Shown here in pieces: positions 46,835 through 55,490 of a DNA stretch of 64,000 bases; within the stretch, counting starts at the first letter, position 1, and each line of letters starts with the position of its first letter. A program made the translations under genes and the position numbers. The DNA is from M30B19 sp041741535. GTDB taxonomy: Bacteria; Planctomycetota; Planctomycetia; Pirellulales; Pirellulaceae. Under the pieces are notes generated by a model. The model was given only the letters and a program-made list of their open reading frames with translations. It had not been told where the DNA came from and made no database searches. Location: assembly GCA_041741535.1 (NCBI GenBank), contig JBGSJV010000103.1, positions 1 through 64,000 of the forward strand, in the 5' to 3' direction.

Positions 46835-47059
46835 TTACTTGTAGCGACTCTCCAATCGATCACGTACCTCCTCCAGCGTGGAGAACGACGTCTCCCCGTT
46901 TTCGATTCTACTTTGTCGCTCGGATAGAACCTCTCCATGCCATTCGGGCGACGACACGGACTCGAAATTGCTTTGCAGCGCCGTCCACAACTCCTCCATC
47001 GCCGCAATTTTCTCGGCTGTCGTCATTGATTTTATTGGCAGGTTCACACAATTCTCCAA
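46835..47059 (-). CDS. Addiction-module antitoxin (TIGR02574/PF09720 type)
   Basis: 74 residues; the ATG at 47026 (MTTAEKIAAMEELWTAL) may be the true start. The family pattern is clear: AEKIAAMEELWTALQ, then SSPEWHGEVLSERQSRIENG, then FSTLEEVRDRLESRY at the C terminus. It would bind and neutralise the ParE-like toxin encoded next to it. The stop is followed at once by the broken toxin gene, so the antitoxin is intact while its toxin is not. Confidence 0.85.
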   Translation of the reverse strand: MENCVNLPIKSMTTAEKIAAMEELWTALQSNFESVSSPEWHGEVLSERQSRIENGETSFSTLEEVRDRLESRYK

Positions 47060-47062
47060 TTC

Positions 47063-47482
47063 TTACGGCACCGCGCAGACAAACTTGGCCGCAAGCCAAG
47101 CCATCGCACCGTATGTGTACATTCGCTCGGCTTCGATCACAATGGTTCGATTGTATCCACCACACTCAGCGAAAGCAACAAAGCGGTATTGGTACCGGCA
47201 TAATTGAGAACAGGTGCGATAATTCAGACATTTTAAACGCTTAGCGGCAGTCAAGGCTAGGGTTGGCCGAGAAATGTCGAGCAACGATCGTTTTCGCAGG
47301 TATTCTGGCCTCCCTTCGCTGCTTACTGACTTGAGCCAGCCAGTATCGGTGTATAGAATTAGACGACAGCCGAACAACAACGTGGAGGCCATGAAATGCT
47401 CACGACGGAATCGAAATCAGTAATTTTGCGTGCGAAGCAAATCTATGCTGAACGTTTGCAGTCCGAGTTTTAGTCTTGTCAC
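47063..47482. other. Region without a supported gene
   Basis: An open frame on the minus strand (47063-47392, ending AYGAMAWLAAKFVCAVP-like) has weakly protein-like composition but no family match or ribosome site, and may be a decayed relative of the toxin-antitoxin locus. Confidence 0.3.
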
Positions 47483-47710
47483 ATGAACCGTTTTGTCTCG
47501 ATTGAACCTGAATCGGGCGAACATTTCTTGGGAGACACTTTTGACGAAGCCGTCCGACTTGCCAGACAGAAGTTTCCGACTCGGTTGTCGCATACGATTC
47601 GAGTCGGACACGGTCCTGCATTTCACATCGGAGTACTTCAATTGAGAATGGTTTTGTTGATGATCAACTCTAGATTCGTTCGGCTTCATATCCCACCACA
47701 AAGCCGTTGA
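47483..47710 (+). CDS. Small hypothetical protein
   Basis: 75 residues. MNRFVSIEPESGEHFLGDTF and DEAVRLARQKFPTRLSHTIR look like a genuine short protein with a GHGPAFHIG segment; the last 20 residues run into the end of the convergent AhpD-like gene and look less natural. Function unknown. Confidence 0.4.
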   Translation: MNRFVSIEPESGEHFLGDTFDEAVRLARQKFPTRLSHTIRVGHGPAFHIGVLQLRMVLLMINSRFVRLHIPPQSR

Positions 47711-48197
47711 TTGCCGCCGCGATTCGGATCGCTTCATGCACTTGCGCTTCCGAAAAGCCTTCTTTTCGCAAACTGGCTTCATGCGACTTAAGACAGGCTT
47801 CACAACCTGCCAACGCCGCACAAGCCATCGAGCACAACTCGAACACGGCCTTGTCCGTCGCTGGCTTGACCATGCGGTTCATTCGCAGACTGGCGCGCAT
47901 CGTTTCATAGGCCGGCATGTTGAGTTGGTGCTTCGACCGATAATACACTGTGTTCATCGCCATGATCGCCGCGGCTGCTTTAGCGTCTTCAATATGAGCC
48001 GCATCCAATCGCTGACCAGCGTCCGCGATCATCGCATCACTCAATGCGCGGTTCCGGAGGAAAAACGCCGCACAAAGTCCAACCGTCCACCGTTGCTGTT
48101 CGGTCAAGCCATCGCCACCCAAAACGCTGGTCAAGTTCAACCGCATGTCTTTGGTCGCTTCAGACAAAACGCTACGCAATTTTTCTAAGTTTTCCAT
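47670..48197 (-). CDS. AhpD-like/carboxymuconolactone decarboxylase-family protein
   Basis: 175 residues, all-helical AhpD fold. The redox site CEACLKSHEASLRKEG (CxxC with following His, about 133-148) is the alkylhydroperoxidase signature, and the protein contains LSDAMIADAGQ and SKHQLNMPAYETMRA in the usual order. It would reduce peroxides, normally with a lipoyl-type partner; none is encoded nearby. FmdB-like zinc ribbon gene lies 176 bp upstream on the same strand. Confidence 0.9.
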   Translation of the reverse strand: MENLEKLRSVLSEATKDMRLNLTSVLGGDGLTEQQRWTVGLCAAFFLRNRALSDAMIADAGQRLDAAHIEDAKAAAAIMAMNTVYYRSKHQLNMPAYETMRASLRMNRMVKPATDKAVFELCSMACAALAGCEACLKSHEASLRKEGFSEAQVHEAIRIAAAINGFVVGYEAERI

Positions 48198-48373
48198 CGT
48201 CCAATTCGTTTCAGTCTTGAAGGTGTATTATGTCGGTAAGCGATCTTAGCCAAAACGCGGACCGTCGCAAATTTGGCATTTGGATTTATTCTGGGCATCA
48301 AGATTGGAAACCCCAAATTCACGTTGGCCACGCGGTTAACAATCTCGGTTCGCTTTACTCAGCGTTGTCCCGA

Positions 48374-48598
48374 TTAATTCAACCCTTGACAACCATTCAT
48401 CCCACATTGCGGTCGACCACACATGCCACCCGACATGGGCATTGGATCACCACCGCCGAAGTTTGGGGCGGCGACCACACTCAACTGACGCTCCAATTTT
48501 TTGGACTCGCATTTGGGGCACTCGGGTTTTTCACTACCACGCACCAGGACCTCAAATTCGGCTTGGCAACTTTGGCAACGATACTCATAAATCGGCAT
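48374..48598 (-). CDS. FmdB-family zinc-ribbon protein
   Basis: 74 residues. MPIYEYRCQSCQAEFEVL at the start and PECPKCESKKLERQL supply the two CxxC pairs of a zinc ribbon, a family related to the FmdB regulator of formamidase. A Gly/Met/Cys tail follows (GMCGRPQCGMNGCQG). Function is not settled; often seen as a small nucleic-acid-linked regulator. Confidence 0.88.
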   Translation of the reverse strand: MPIYEYRCQSCQAEFEVLVRGSEKPECPKCESKKLERQLSVVAAPNFGGGDPMPMSGGMCGRPQCGMNGCQGLN

Positions 48599-48914
48599 AT
48601 TCGAATTCCAAAAAAATCATCCAGGAAAAATCCATCCGCTCATTCAGGAGCTGCTGATTGCCTGCGGATGGCAAAGCCGTTCTGCGGATGTACCGAACCC
48701 CGTTCGTCAACGTCCTGGCCCAGCCCCCGCATTTTAGAACCGATGGGGTTGTTTCGTCAATCGACGAACACCTTAGCCCAAAAACCGCTTATTCATCCCA
48801 CCCACGTGAATTTTGCTAAGATAGGGACTAAGAAATCGGGCCCGCCAAGCTGACACGATGTCTTTCCACTTCCTCGATCATGAACCGACGCGTTCGAACG
48901 TTGAGAATACTGCC
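48599..48914. other. Intergenic DNA, nothing recognised
   Basis: Leader region of the ceramidase-esterase gene and of the divergent FmdB-like gene. Long plus-strand frames across 48230-48853 are antisense to FmdB and lack support. Confidence 0.4.
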
Positions 48915-51335
48915 ATGCATCTGATCCTGCGCGCTGCTGCCATCTTGGCGATCCTATTTTCGACCAACCCCAGTTTCTCGCAATGGAAAGCGGGACTGGA
49001 GCGTGAGAACATCACTCCAGGAGAACCACTGTGGATGGCCGGTTATGCGGCAAGGACTCGGCCAGTGGAAGGTAAACTCCACGACCTGTGGGCCAAGGCC
49101 CTGGTCTTGGAAGATGAGCTGGGCGGCCGAGTGTTGCTGATCACGCTCGACCTGTTGGGCCTGGACCGCGATTTTACCACACGATTGACAAAGCGACTCG
49201 AGTCCGAAGCCGGTTGGGAACGCGCGCGCGTGGCCGTGTGTTGTTCTCACACGCACAGCGGTCCCGTCGTGGGCACGCTGTTGTTAGGCATGTATCCGCT
49301 GGACGTTCAACAGCAGCAGTGGATACAAGCTTACACGCTTGACCTAGAAGATCGACTCGTGCAGCTGGCCAAACGCGCCGCCGAGAAACTGGAGCCGATG
49401 CAAGTCGGCTGGGCTACCGGGCACTGCTCGATCGCCGTGAATCGACGCAACAATCCCGAACCAGACGTGCCCGCTCGGCGAAACGCTGGTCAATTAGTGG
49501 GCCCTGTGGATCACGACGTACCGATCCTGGTACTGCGCGACTCGCAGAACACCGTCCGTGGTGTGGTCTTTGGGTATGCCTGCCATGCGACGACGCTTAA
49601 CGACCAAATGTGGTGTGGCGATTGGCCCGGCTTTGCTCAGTTGGACCTAGAGTCGAAGTTCCCGCACTGCCAAGCGATGTTTTTCGCTGGATGTGGTGGC
49701 GACCAGAACCCATTGCCACGCCGAGTTTTGGAATTGGCTCAAGACTACGGTCGCTCCATGGCCGACTCGGTAAATGCCGCGATCGAGAAATCGGTCTACC
49801 CAATTCATGGTCCCGTGAGTGTGGCTCAAGAAGACATTCCACTGGCATTTGCTAATGTGCCCACCGTCGCGGCGTTGCAAGAAATCGTTGCCGCAGCCGA
49901 ACATGAGCAGGAACCCAAACCAAGTCGCTATGAAGTCGCACGAGCGGTCTTGCTTCTAGAGCAAGCCGAAACCCAAGGCCAAATCGCAACGGAGTATCCC
50001 TACGGAATCCAGACTTGGCAATTGGGCGACGGACCAAGTTGGGTGTTCCTCTCCGGTGAAGTGGTGGTCGATTATGCCGTGCGAATCAAACGAGAACAGG
50101 ACGAGGAAACGACGTGGGTCGCGGCTTATGCCAACGACGTCATGGGATACATCCCGTCCGAACGAGTCCTCGCGGAAGGCGGTTATGAAGGGGGCGCGGC
50201 GATGGTCTATTACGGCTTGCCCAGTCCCTGGCAGGCGGGACTCGAAAACAAGATCTGCGAGACCGCCAGCCAGCAAATCCTGGCGGTCAAGAAACAACGC
50301 AATGAACTGGCACAGCAACTTCTGGTGCCGTCCGGCTACGATCACCAACGGCTACTCTACGCCTTGGATGAGGACGGGCATGAAACGCCCATCACTTCGC
50401 CAGACCAATGGGAAAAGCGCCGCGCAGCGATTCTGAGTGGGATGCAACAAATGATGGGCCCACTGCCCGACCGCACCGTGCTTTGTCCCTTGGATGTGCA
50501 AGAATTGCAGAGAGAGCGTTTCGAGAACTACACGCGGATTCATTTGACTTATTCGGCCGAACCCGGCAGACGCGTGCCCGCGCACTTGTATTTACCGGAC
50601 AGTCCGCGCCTCCAACCTCGAGCCCCCGCGATTTTGGCTCTGCACCAAACTTCCGACTTAGGAAAACTGGACGTGGGTATCGACGGCAAACCGGATCGAA
50701 CTTACGCCCACGAACTGGCAATGTTGGGCTACATCGTGTTGGCCCCCGACTATCCAACGTTTGGCGACTTACGCGAGTACGATTTTGATTCGGACCGCTA
50801 CTTCAGTGGCACGATGACTGGCGTTTTTAATCACATGCGAGCGATCGACCTGTTGTGCCAGCGCGAAGATGTAGACGCCAATCGACTGGGTGTGATCGGC
50901 CATTCTCTTGGTGGTCACAATGCCATGTTTGTGGCCGCGTTTGACCCTCGATTGAAAGTCATTGTGACCAGCTGTGGTTGGACGCCGTTTCACCATTATT
51001 ATGGCGGAACGAAACTGGAGAATTGGGCTCAAGAACGCTACATGCCGTGGATGCGTGACGTCTTTCAAAGTGATCCCGATCAAGTCCCGTTCGACTTCTA
51101 TGAAGTCGTCGCCGCGTTAGCTCCGCGAACGTTTTACTCGTGTTCGCCGGTCAACGACGAGAACTTTGAAGTCACCGGTGTCCGCAAAGTCGAAACCACC
51201 GCCCGCGATGTCTATTCGCTATTCAACGCCAAGGACGAACTGATCATCCGCTGCCCAGAAACCGGCCATACGTTCCCGGAAGCGAATCGAAAGGAAGCCT
51301 ATGAAGTAATCGATCGAGTCATCGGCCGCGAGTGA
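48915..51335 (+). CDS. Secreted neutral-ceramidase-like / alpha-beta hydrolase fusion
   Basis: 806 residues from the ATG at 48915, which starts the signal peptide MHLILRAAAILAILFSTNPS. Residues about 25-440 resemble the neutral/alkaline ceramidase N-terminal domain common in planctomycetes: ITPGEPLWMAGYAARTRPVE, VAVCCSHTHSGPVVG (zinc His), VFGYACHATTLND and FFAGCGGDQNP. Residues about 510-806 are an alpha/beta hydrolase related to acetyl-xylan esterase or dienelactone hydrolase: PAHLYLPDSP, ILALHQTSDLG, the nucleophile GHSLGGHN, and a late His in TGHTFPEANR. The fusion suggests paired hydrolysis of an exported amide/ester substrate. Confidence 0.87.
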   Translation: MHLILRAAAILAILFSTNPSFSQWKAGLERENITPGEPLWMAGYAARTRPVEGKLHDLWAKALVLEDELGGRVLLITLDLLGLDRDFTTRLTKRLESEAGWERARVAVCCSHTHSGPVVGTLLLGMYPLDVQQQQWIQAYTLDLEDRLVQLAKRAAEKLEPMQVGWATGHCSIAVNRRNNPEPDVPARRNAGQLVGPVDHDVPILVLRDSQNTVRGVVFGYACHATTLNDQMWCGDWPGFAQLDLESKFPHCQAMFFAGCGGDQNPLPRRVLELAQDYGRSMADSVNAAIEKSVYPIHGPVSVAQEDIPLAFANVPTVAALQEIVAAAEHEQEPKPSRYEVARAVLLLEQAETQGQIATEYPYGIQTWQLGDGPSWVFLSGEVVVDYAVRIKREQDEETTWVAAYANDVMGYIPSERVLAEGGYEGGAAMVYYGLPSPWQAGLENKICETASQQILAVKKQRNELAQQLLVPSGYDHQRLLYALDEDGHETPITSPDQWEKRRAAILSGMQQMMGPLPDRTVLCPLDVQELQRERFENYTRIHLTYSAEPGRRVPAHLYLPDSPRLQPRAPAILALHQTSDLGKLDVGIDGKPDRTYAHELAMLGYIVLAPDYPTFGDLREYDFDSDRYFSGTMTGVFNHMRAIDLLCQREDVDANRLGVIGHSLGGHNAMFVAAFDPRLKVIVTSCGWTPFHHYYGGTKLENWAQERYMPWMRDVFQSDPDQVPFDFYEVVAALAPRTFYSCSPVNDENFEVTGVRKVETTARDVYSLFNAKDELIIRCPETGHTFPEANRKEAYEVIDRVIGRE

Positions 51336-51587
51336 ACGTTTGACATTGATTCGGGATGTTCATGCACAATCGATGCAAGCAGACTTGGTTAACCGCGTGG
51401 CCAGAGCAAATTTGGCAAAATCCAACTCGACGCCAACGCACAGTTCGAACCGCCAAATTTGTGGCGGCCCGCGTTTTCGCCGAGAACGGCTATCCTTTTC
51501 CTGCCTATATGCCGTGTGAGTTGGCAGCGATGCAGATGGCAGAAAAACGGCGCGCAGTAAGATTGTCCGGTTCGCTTCACACCTGAA
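51336..51587. repeat. Dispersed GTTAACCGCGTGG repeat, second copy
   Basis: 51385-51419 repeats 34223-34257, with a further shared GGCGGCCCGCG about 70 bp on. No gene in the gap. Confidence 0.55.
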
Positions 51588-52406
51588 CTATGCGGCGGCT
51601 TTTTGGGTCTTGAGTCCGCGGTCTAGGAACAGGGGATTGAAGTTGTCGCGGCGGACAGCGCCACGAGCTTGAAAGTCTCGCAAGGCGATTTCAAAATCTT
51701 CTCGATAACGAAAACAGTGATCGATGCACCGTTCTAACTCTTGGCAAGCCAATTCGTAGACGGGTAAATCGTCCGCCAATTGTTCGCGGAGCAACTCCGT
51801 TGTTTCTTGGTCCAGTTCTTGAGTTCGCTCGGCTTGGTTCACTCGGACGTAAGACAGGTCACGAAACGTTTCCGGGAACATCGTTTCCAAACACACGGCC
51901 GCTTCATCGAATCGCTCGACGGGGAACAAGAACGCTCGGTTGGTGGCCAATGCCTCCTGCACCACGCTCAAGTCATCCAACGCCCGACCCTGGTTCAAGA
52001 AGCAAAGTTGGCTACGCACATGGGGTTCGACGTGGCCTTGAATCAATTCGTACTCCATGAATTCACGGAAATCGCTAGCCGTTTTCGCCGCGCATTCGAT
52101 GTCGGCGTTCCGATGATAAAAGTACCGAGAAATATAGCGATCGACTGGGTCGCGGACAAACGCGTAGGCGTAAACGGCGGCCTCAGGAAAATCGTAAGGC
52201 AAATCCAACGACAATTTGTGGTCGGACATGCAGCGCAGCCAGGGCTGGGACTTGGCGATTTCCCAAACGTCCTGCCGAGTGTACTGTTTTGACTCCAAGA
52301 GTGACACGGAATTGTAGTATCCTTTGCCGAAGTTCCGGTTCATCAGTTGGCGCAAAGTCGACCCACCCGCCTTGGGCACATGGACGTGAAACCATAAATC
52401 GTGCAT
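51588..52406 (-). CDS. Sulfotransferase-family protein
   Basis: 272 residues; the start at 52406 has AAGGAG six bases upstream, whereas 52475 would add a non-conserved segment. WFHVHVPKAGGSTLRQLMNR (about 5-24) is the PAPS 5'-phosphate loop, and VYAYAFVRDPVDRYISRYFY (about 80-100) the 3'-phosphate segment. It would transfer sulfate from PAPS to a carbohydrate or similar acceptor. Stand-alone gene. Confidence 0.87.
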   Translation of the reverse strand: MHDLWFHVHVPKAGGSTLRQLMNRNFGKGYYNSVSLLESKQYTRQDVWEIAKSQPWLRCMSDHKLSLDLPYDFPEAAVYAYAFVRDPVDRYISRYFYHRNADIECAAKTASDFREFMEYELIQGHVEPHVRSQLCFLNQGRALDDLSVVQEALATNRAFLFPVERFDEAAVCLETMFPETFRDLSYVRVNQAERTQELDQETTELLREQLADDLPVYELACQELERCIDHCFRYREDFEIALRDFQARGAVRRDNFNPLFLDRGLKTQKAAA

Positions 52407-52766
52407 GTCGAACTCCTTAACAACAATCGCCGACCTCCGCGGTCCTTCAACTAGCCTCATACCAAGAAATGCCACTTCAAAGCAAGATGAAACTTCGACT
52501 CGATGTTAAAATAGGCAACCTCCGATCGATCCGCTGGCGATTGGCGAAAAGGCGATGACCTCCAACAGCTTCAAAAACGCCGCAGATTGTCGGTTCCGAA
52601 CATACCGACCGATTACAACCGATTACATCGGTGCAGCGGAGCGGTTTGATAAGTTGATAGTTTGAGAGAATATCCCCGCACTTGGAAATGATTCCGCCCC
52701 AAGTCTATGACACGTGGAAGTTGTCGGCACCGGGCTGGCGAATTTCGTTTCCCGAGTGAAAAAACA
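52407..52766. other. Intergenic DNA, nothing recognised
   Basis: Leader of the sulfotransferase gene plus about 290 bp with no frame, repeat or hairpin of note. Confidence 0.4.
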
Positions 52767-54116
52767 TCAACGAGCGTTTCGAAATGTTGGTGACGTTTCG
52801 GAATTTGCTGAAGGGGACAGGCTCTTCAATCGGTACTCGTAACTGAACGCACCCAACAACTGTCCCGAATCGACCTGATGGCAATCTGTGCATTGATCGA
52901 TCGCACGCAGAGCACCAACCATTCTTAAGACTTCACTGTTCGCTTCAATCACCAAAGTCTCTCCACTTGTCAATCGTTCAAGACTGCGTGACTCGAATCG
53001 CGTTAACTCTCGAGTTGGTATCACCCCAGCTGCAATCGTTTCCATATTTGGCAAGCTATTAGTCACATATACAATCGGCGTCTCATGAAGCAACATGCCG
53101 ATCAATTCTAGTTTTTCCAATTCAAATTGCTGCGTTAATCGAACCGACTCCGGTGCGTTGTGCATGCTATGAGGTTTGAAACCAACATAGTGCTTCTGGT
53201 CCTCCGTCAATAAACCAAGAGTCGACCGATCGAAAAAATCGCGATAGGCAAACGCATGGGCAAAGGACGGTGATACTCCGTCTCGAGCCAACATGCGTTG
53301 GGGATTGTAGCGAATGATTTTTGGATTCATTCGCATACCACCGAATCCGGGAGATCGGACGAACCGTTCAAATTGAGCGTCGTGCACCAATTTCAATTGA
53401 CTCATCGGAGTATTCAAATCAAGTTTCAAGTTTTCGTCAAAGTACAAGTTCAACTGATTCTGAAACTCAATGGTTTCCTGGGGAAGATCGCCCGAAACGC
53501 GGTTCGGCCGTTGAAGCCGAGCGATTCTCGGCGAGACATCAACCATTGGATACTCGGCTCGCATTTCCTGCAGTCTCTGTAGTTCAAACGTCGGCCATTG
53601 GTGCATCGAAAACGAGTAAACTCCAACCGTTAACAGCATGGAGATAGAAGCCAACGCACTCCCAGCGCAAACGTTATTCAAACGGGGCCACAGGCGTCGA
53701 AAAGCGTAAAGTACAGATACAAAACAAATACTCACCCAGAGGCAACCAAAAAATCGCGGAGCAAATACGATCGCAAATACGAAAAATGACGCGATCAACA
53801 GGATGAGGATTCTCGAAACAAACCGAGCGCCGCTCGCAGAAAAAAGCCAATTCAACGGCAGAAACATGAGAAAATAAAATAGTCCAGTTACGACGAACCC
53901 CACCGACAATAAATCGTTTAGAGGCAATCGGACTCGCGAAACACTGTCGATCCATAAATTGGCTACAGCGAAACAAGCCAATGGTCCCATCATCCAAATC
54001 AACATGGTTGACAACGACCACCCAGTCACCCGCTGACTTGATTCGTCTGTTGCATCGGGTGGAGCAATCGTCAAGACTTCGCGCGATTCTTGATCAGGCA
54101 ATTGGTCGTTGGACAT
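52767..54116 (-). CDS. Membrane protein with C-terminal haem-binding motif, unknown
   Basis: 449 residues from the ATG at 54116 (GAGGAG seven bases upstream). Four to five helices fill the N-terminal 150 residues (MLIWMMGPLACFAVANLW, FVVTGLFYFLMFLPLNWLFS, LILLIASFFVFAIVFAPRFF). The soluble remainder ends with ALRAIDQCTDCHQVDSGQLL, a single CxxCH cytochrome c-type motif about 30 residues from the C terminus. The family is not recognised. It follows the DUF3754 gene after 24 bp, probably in one operon. Confidence 0.75.
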   Translation of the reverse strand: MSNDQLPDQESREVLTIAPPDATDESSQRVTGWSLSTMLIWMMGPLACFAVANLWIDSVSRVRLPLNDLLSVGFVVTGLFYFLMFLPLNWLFSASGARFVSRILILLIASFFVFAIVFAPRFFGCLWVSICFVSVLYAFRRLWPRLNNVCAGSALASISMLLTVGVYSFSMHQWPTFELQRLQEMRAEYPMVDVSPRIARLQRPNRVSGDLPQETIEFQNQLNLYFDENLKLDLNTPMSQLKLVHDAQFERFVRSPGFGGMRMNPKIIRYNPQRMLARDGVSPSFAHAFAYRDFFDRSTLGLLTEDQKHYVGFKPHSMHNAPESVRLTQQFELEKLELIGMLLHETPIVYVTNSLPNMETIAAGVIPTRELTRFESRSLERLTSGETLVIEANSEVLRMVGALRAIDQCTDCHQVDSGQLLGAFSYEYRLKSLSPSANSETSPTFRNAR

Positions 54117-54140
54117 GATCAGTCTCCTCGACACGCAAAC

Positions 54141-55460
54141 TCACGTCTTGCGAATTGTGACTCTCTCGATCGCCGTTTCGATATCAACCGCGACCCAATG
54201 GCCGCTCGGCGCTTGTTCGACCAATTTGAAGTCGCGAAGCTTGCGGAGCGCATCGGCGACCTCAAAGTCGATTTCGCGTTTGAGTAATTTTCGCAGGCAA
54301 CCCTGCGCTTGGCAATCCAATTCTTCCGTTGTCCAACCAGCGGGACCAGCGTGTTGCCAGAGCAAAAAATAGCTCAAGAACAATTCCCGCAGTTCCTGTT
54401 CTTTCGCATCTTCCATGATTTGGAACAGCACGGCTCCATTATTGCCTAGATTTCTCAAGTACAAATTGTTGGTCAACAGCCCTTGATGCTCCCGCGTCGT
54501 TCGATTGTGCGACAACCAGTACTTCACAAAATAGAACGTCAGGGCCAAAACCCCGGCCACCGTCCAACCAGTAAAATTCAGGCCATCGCCCTTGGCGTTC
54601 AACGCCCAATCAGCAAACCATGTGCTCCCTCCAATCCACTTCAAAATCGAAGTTAACGCGACAAAACGGATAAACAGCGTAATCCGCGGTCCCCAAATCA
54701 CGAGTGATTTTGCGAGTCGCATTCCCGCGAAGATTCCGCCAATCGCGGGAAAAAGCACCTTGCCACGATCCGCCCACGAGAACTGGACGCGCGAGCCCGG
54801 CATCATCATGTCGACTTCCGTCTCCGGCATGTCTTTGAAGATTTTCAGATAGATACTGTCGGCGTCGAATTGCGGCCCCAACTTATGGGTCGACTTCATA
54901 CGAAAAATCAAGACGACGCGTTTGTAGACGTCAATCCAGCGAGATTCTTTCCGCCACGGAGTCCACCACATGCGGCGAAAGAGTCGCCGAGGTTTGATCC
55001 CGCGAACATAAACTTGCAACAAATTGAAATTCTTGAAGTCGACGGAATATCGCACCCCCCAGCCCGTTGCCGTGCGCAGCGACTCCTCGATTTCTTCCTG
55101 CGTTAGGCGAAGATAGTTGGCGGTTTTCAGCAGTTCCGCGAGCTGCTGCGCGAACCGTTCGCCGCGCATCGCTAGAACCCCGGCCCCCTCGCGGTGGTGG
55201 TATACCAATTCCTGATCCGGATCAAAGGCGGCGTAATCCTCCAAATAATCTTCTAGTTGGAAAATCGTGGAACGATGAAAGTGGGCGGTCAGCAAATCCG
55301 CCAGCGTTTGAAACTGCTGAACATGTTGGGCGGAAAGCCCGCGCTGTCGCAACAGCAGCCGCACCAAGTGGGCGGCGCGAATGGGAATGAAGTGTTCCAA
55401 CACGGCCGGCGAATCGATGGTCATCACATCGCCTTCCGTGTTGACTTTCTTCACAAACAC
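54141..55460 (-). CDS. DUF3754/TMEM143-type membrane protein
   Basis: 439 residues; ATG at 55424 (MTIDSPAVLEHFIPIRAAHL) is a possible later start. The soluble N-terminal half contains FKNFNLLQVYVRGIKPRRLF and MKSTHKLGPQFDADSIYLK; the centre has two or three helices (VLFPAIGGIFAGMRLAKSLV, FTGWTVAGVLALTFYFVKYW); and NNLYLRNLGNNGAVLFQIME lies just after. This layout fits DUF3754, a family shared with eukaryotic TMEM143 and of unknown function. Middle gene of the transporter/DUF3754/CxxCH set. Confidence 0.72.
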   Translation of the reverse strand: MFVKKVNTEGDVMTIDSPAVLEHFIPIRAAHLVRLLLRQRGLSAQHVQQFQTLADLLTAHFHRSTIFQLEDYLEDYAAFDPDQELVYHHREGAGVLAMRGERFAQQLAELLKTANYLRLTQEEIEESLRTATGWGVRYSVDFKNFNLLQVYVRGIKPRRLFRRMWWTPWRKESRWIDVYKRVVLIFRMKSTHKLGPQFDADSIYLKIFKDMPETEVDMMMPGSRVQFSWADRGKVLFPAIGGIFAGMRLAKSLVIWGPRITLFIRFVALTSILKWIGGSTWFADWALNAKGDGLNFTGWTVAGVLALTFYFVKYWLSHNRTTREHQGLLTNNLYLRNLGNNGAVLFQIMEDAKEQELRELFLSYFLLWQHAGPAGWTTEELDCQAQGCLRKLLKREIDFEVADALRKLRDFKLVEQAPSGHWVAVDIETAIERVTIRKT

Positions 55461-55490
55461 CTTCGCTGGACCACCTTATCGAACGGCAAA

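Noticed and set aside
48230..48853. 207-residue plus-strand gene
   Set aside because: Runs antisense to the clearly coding FmdB-like gene, with poor composition and no ribosome site.
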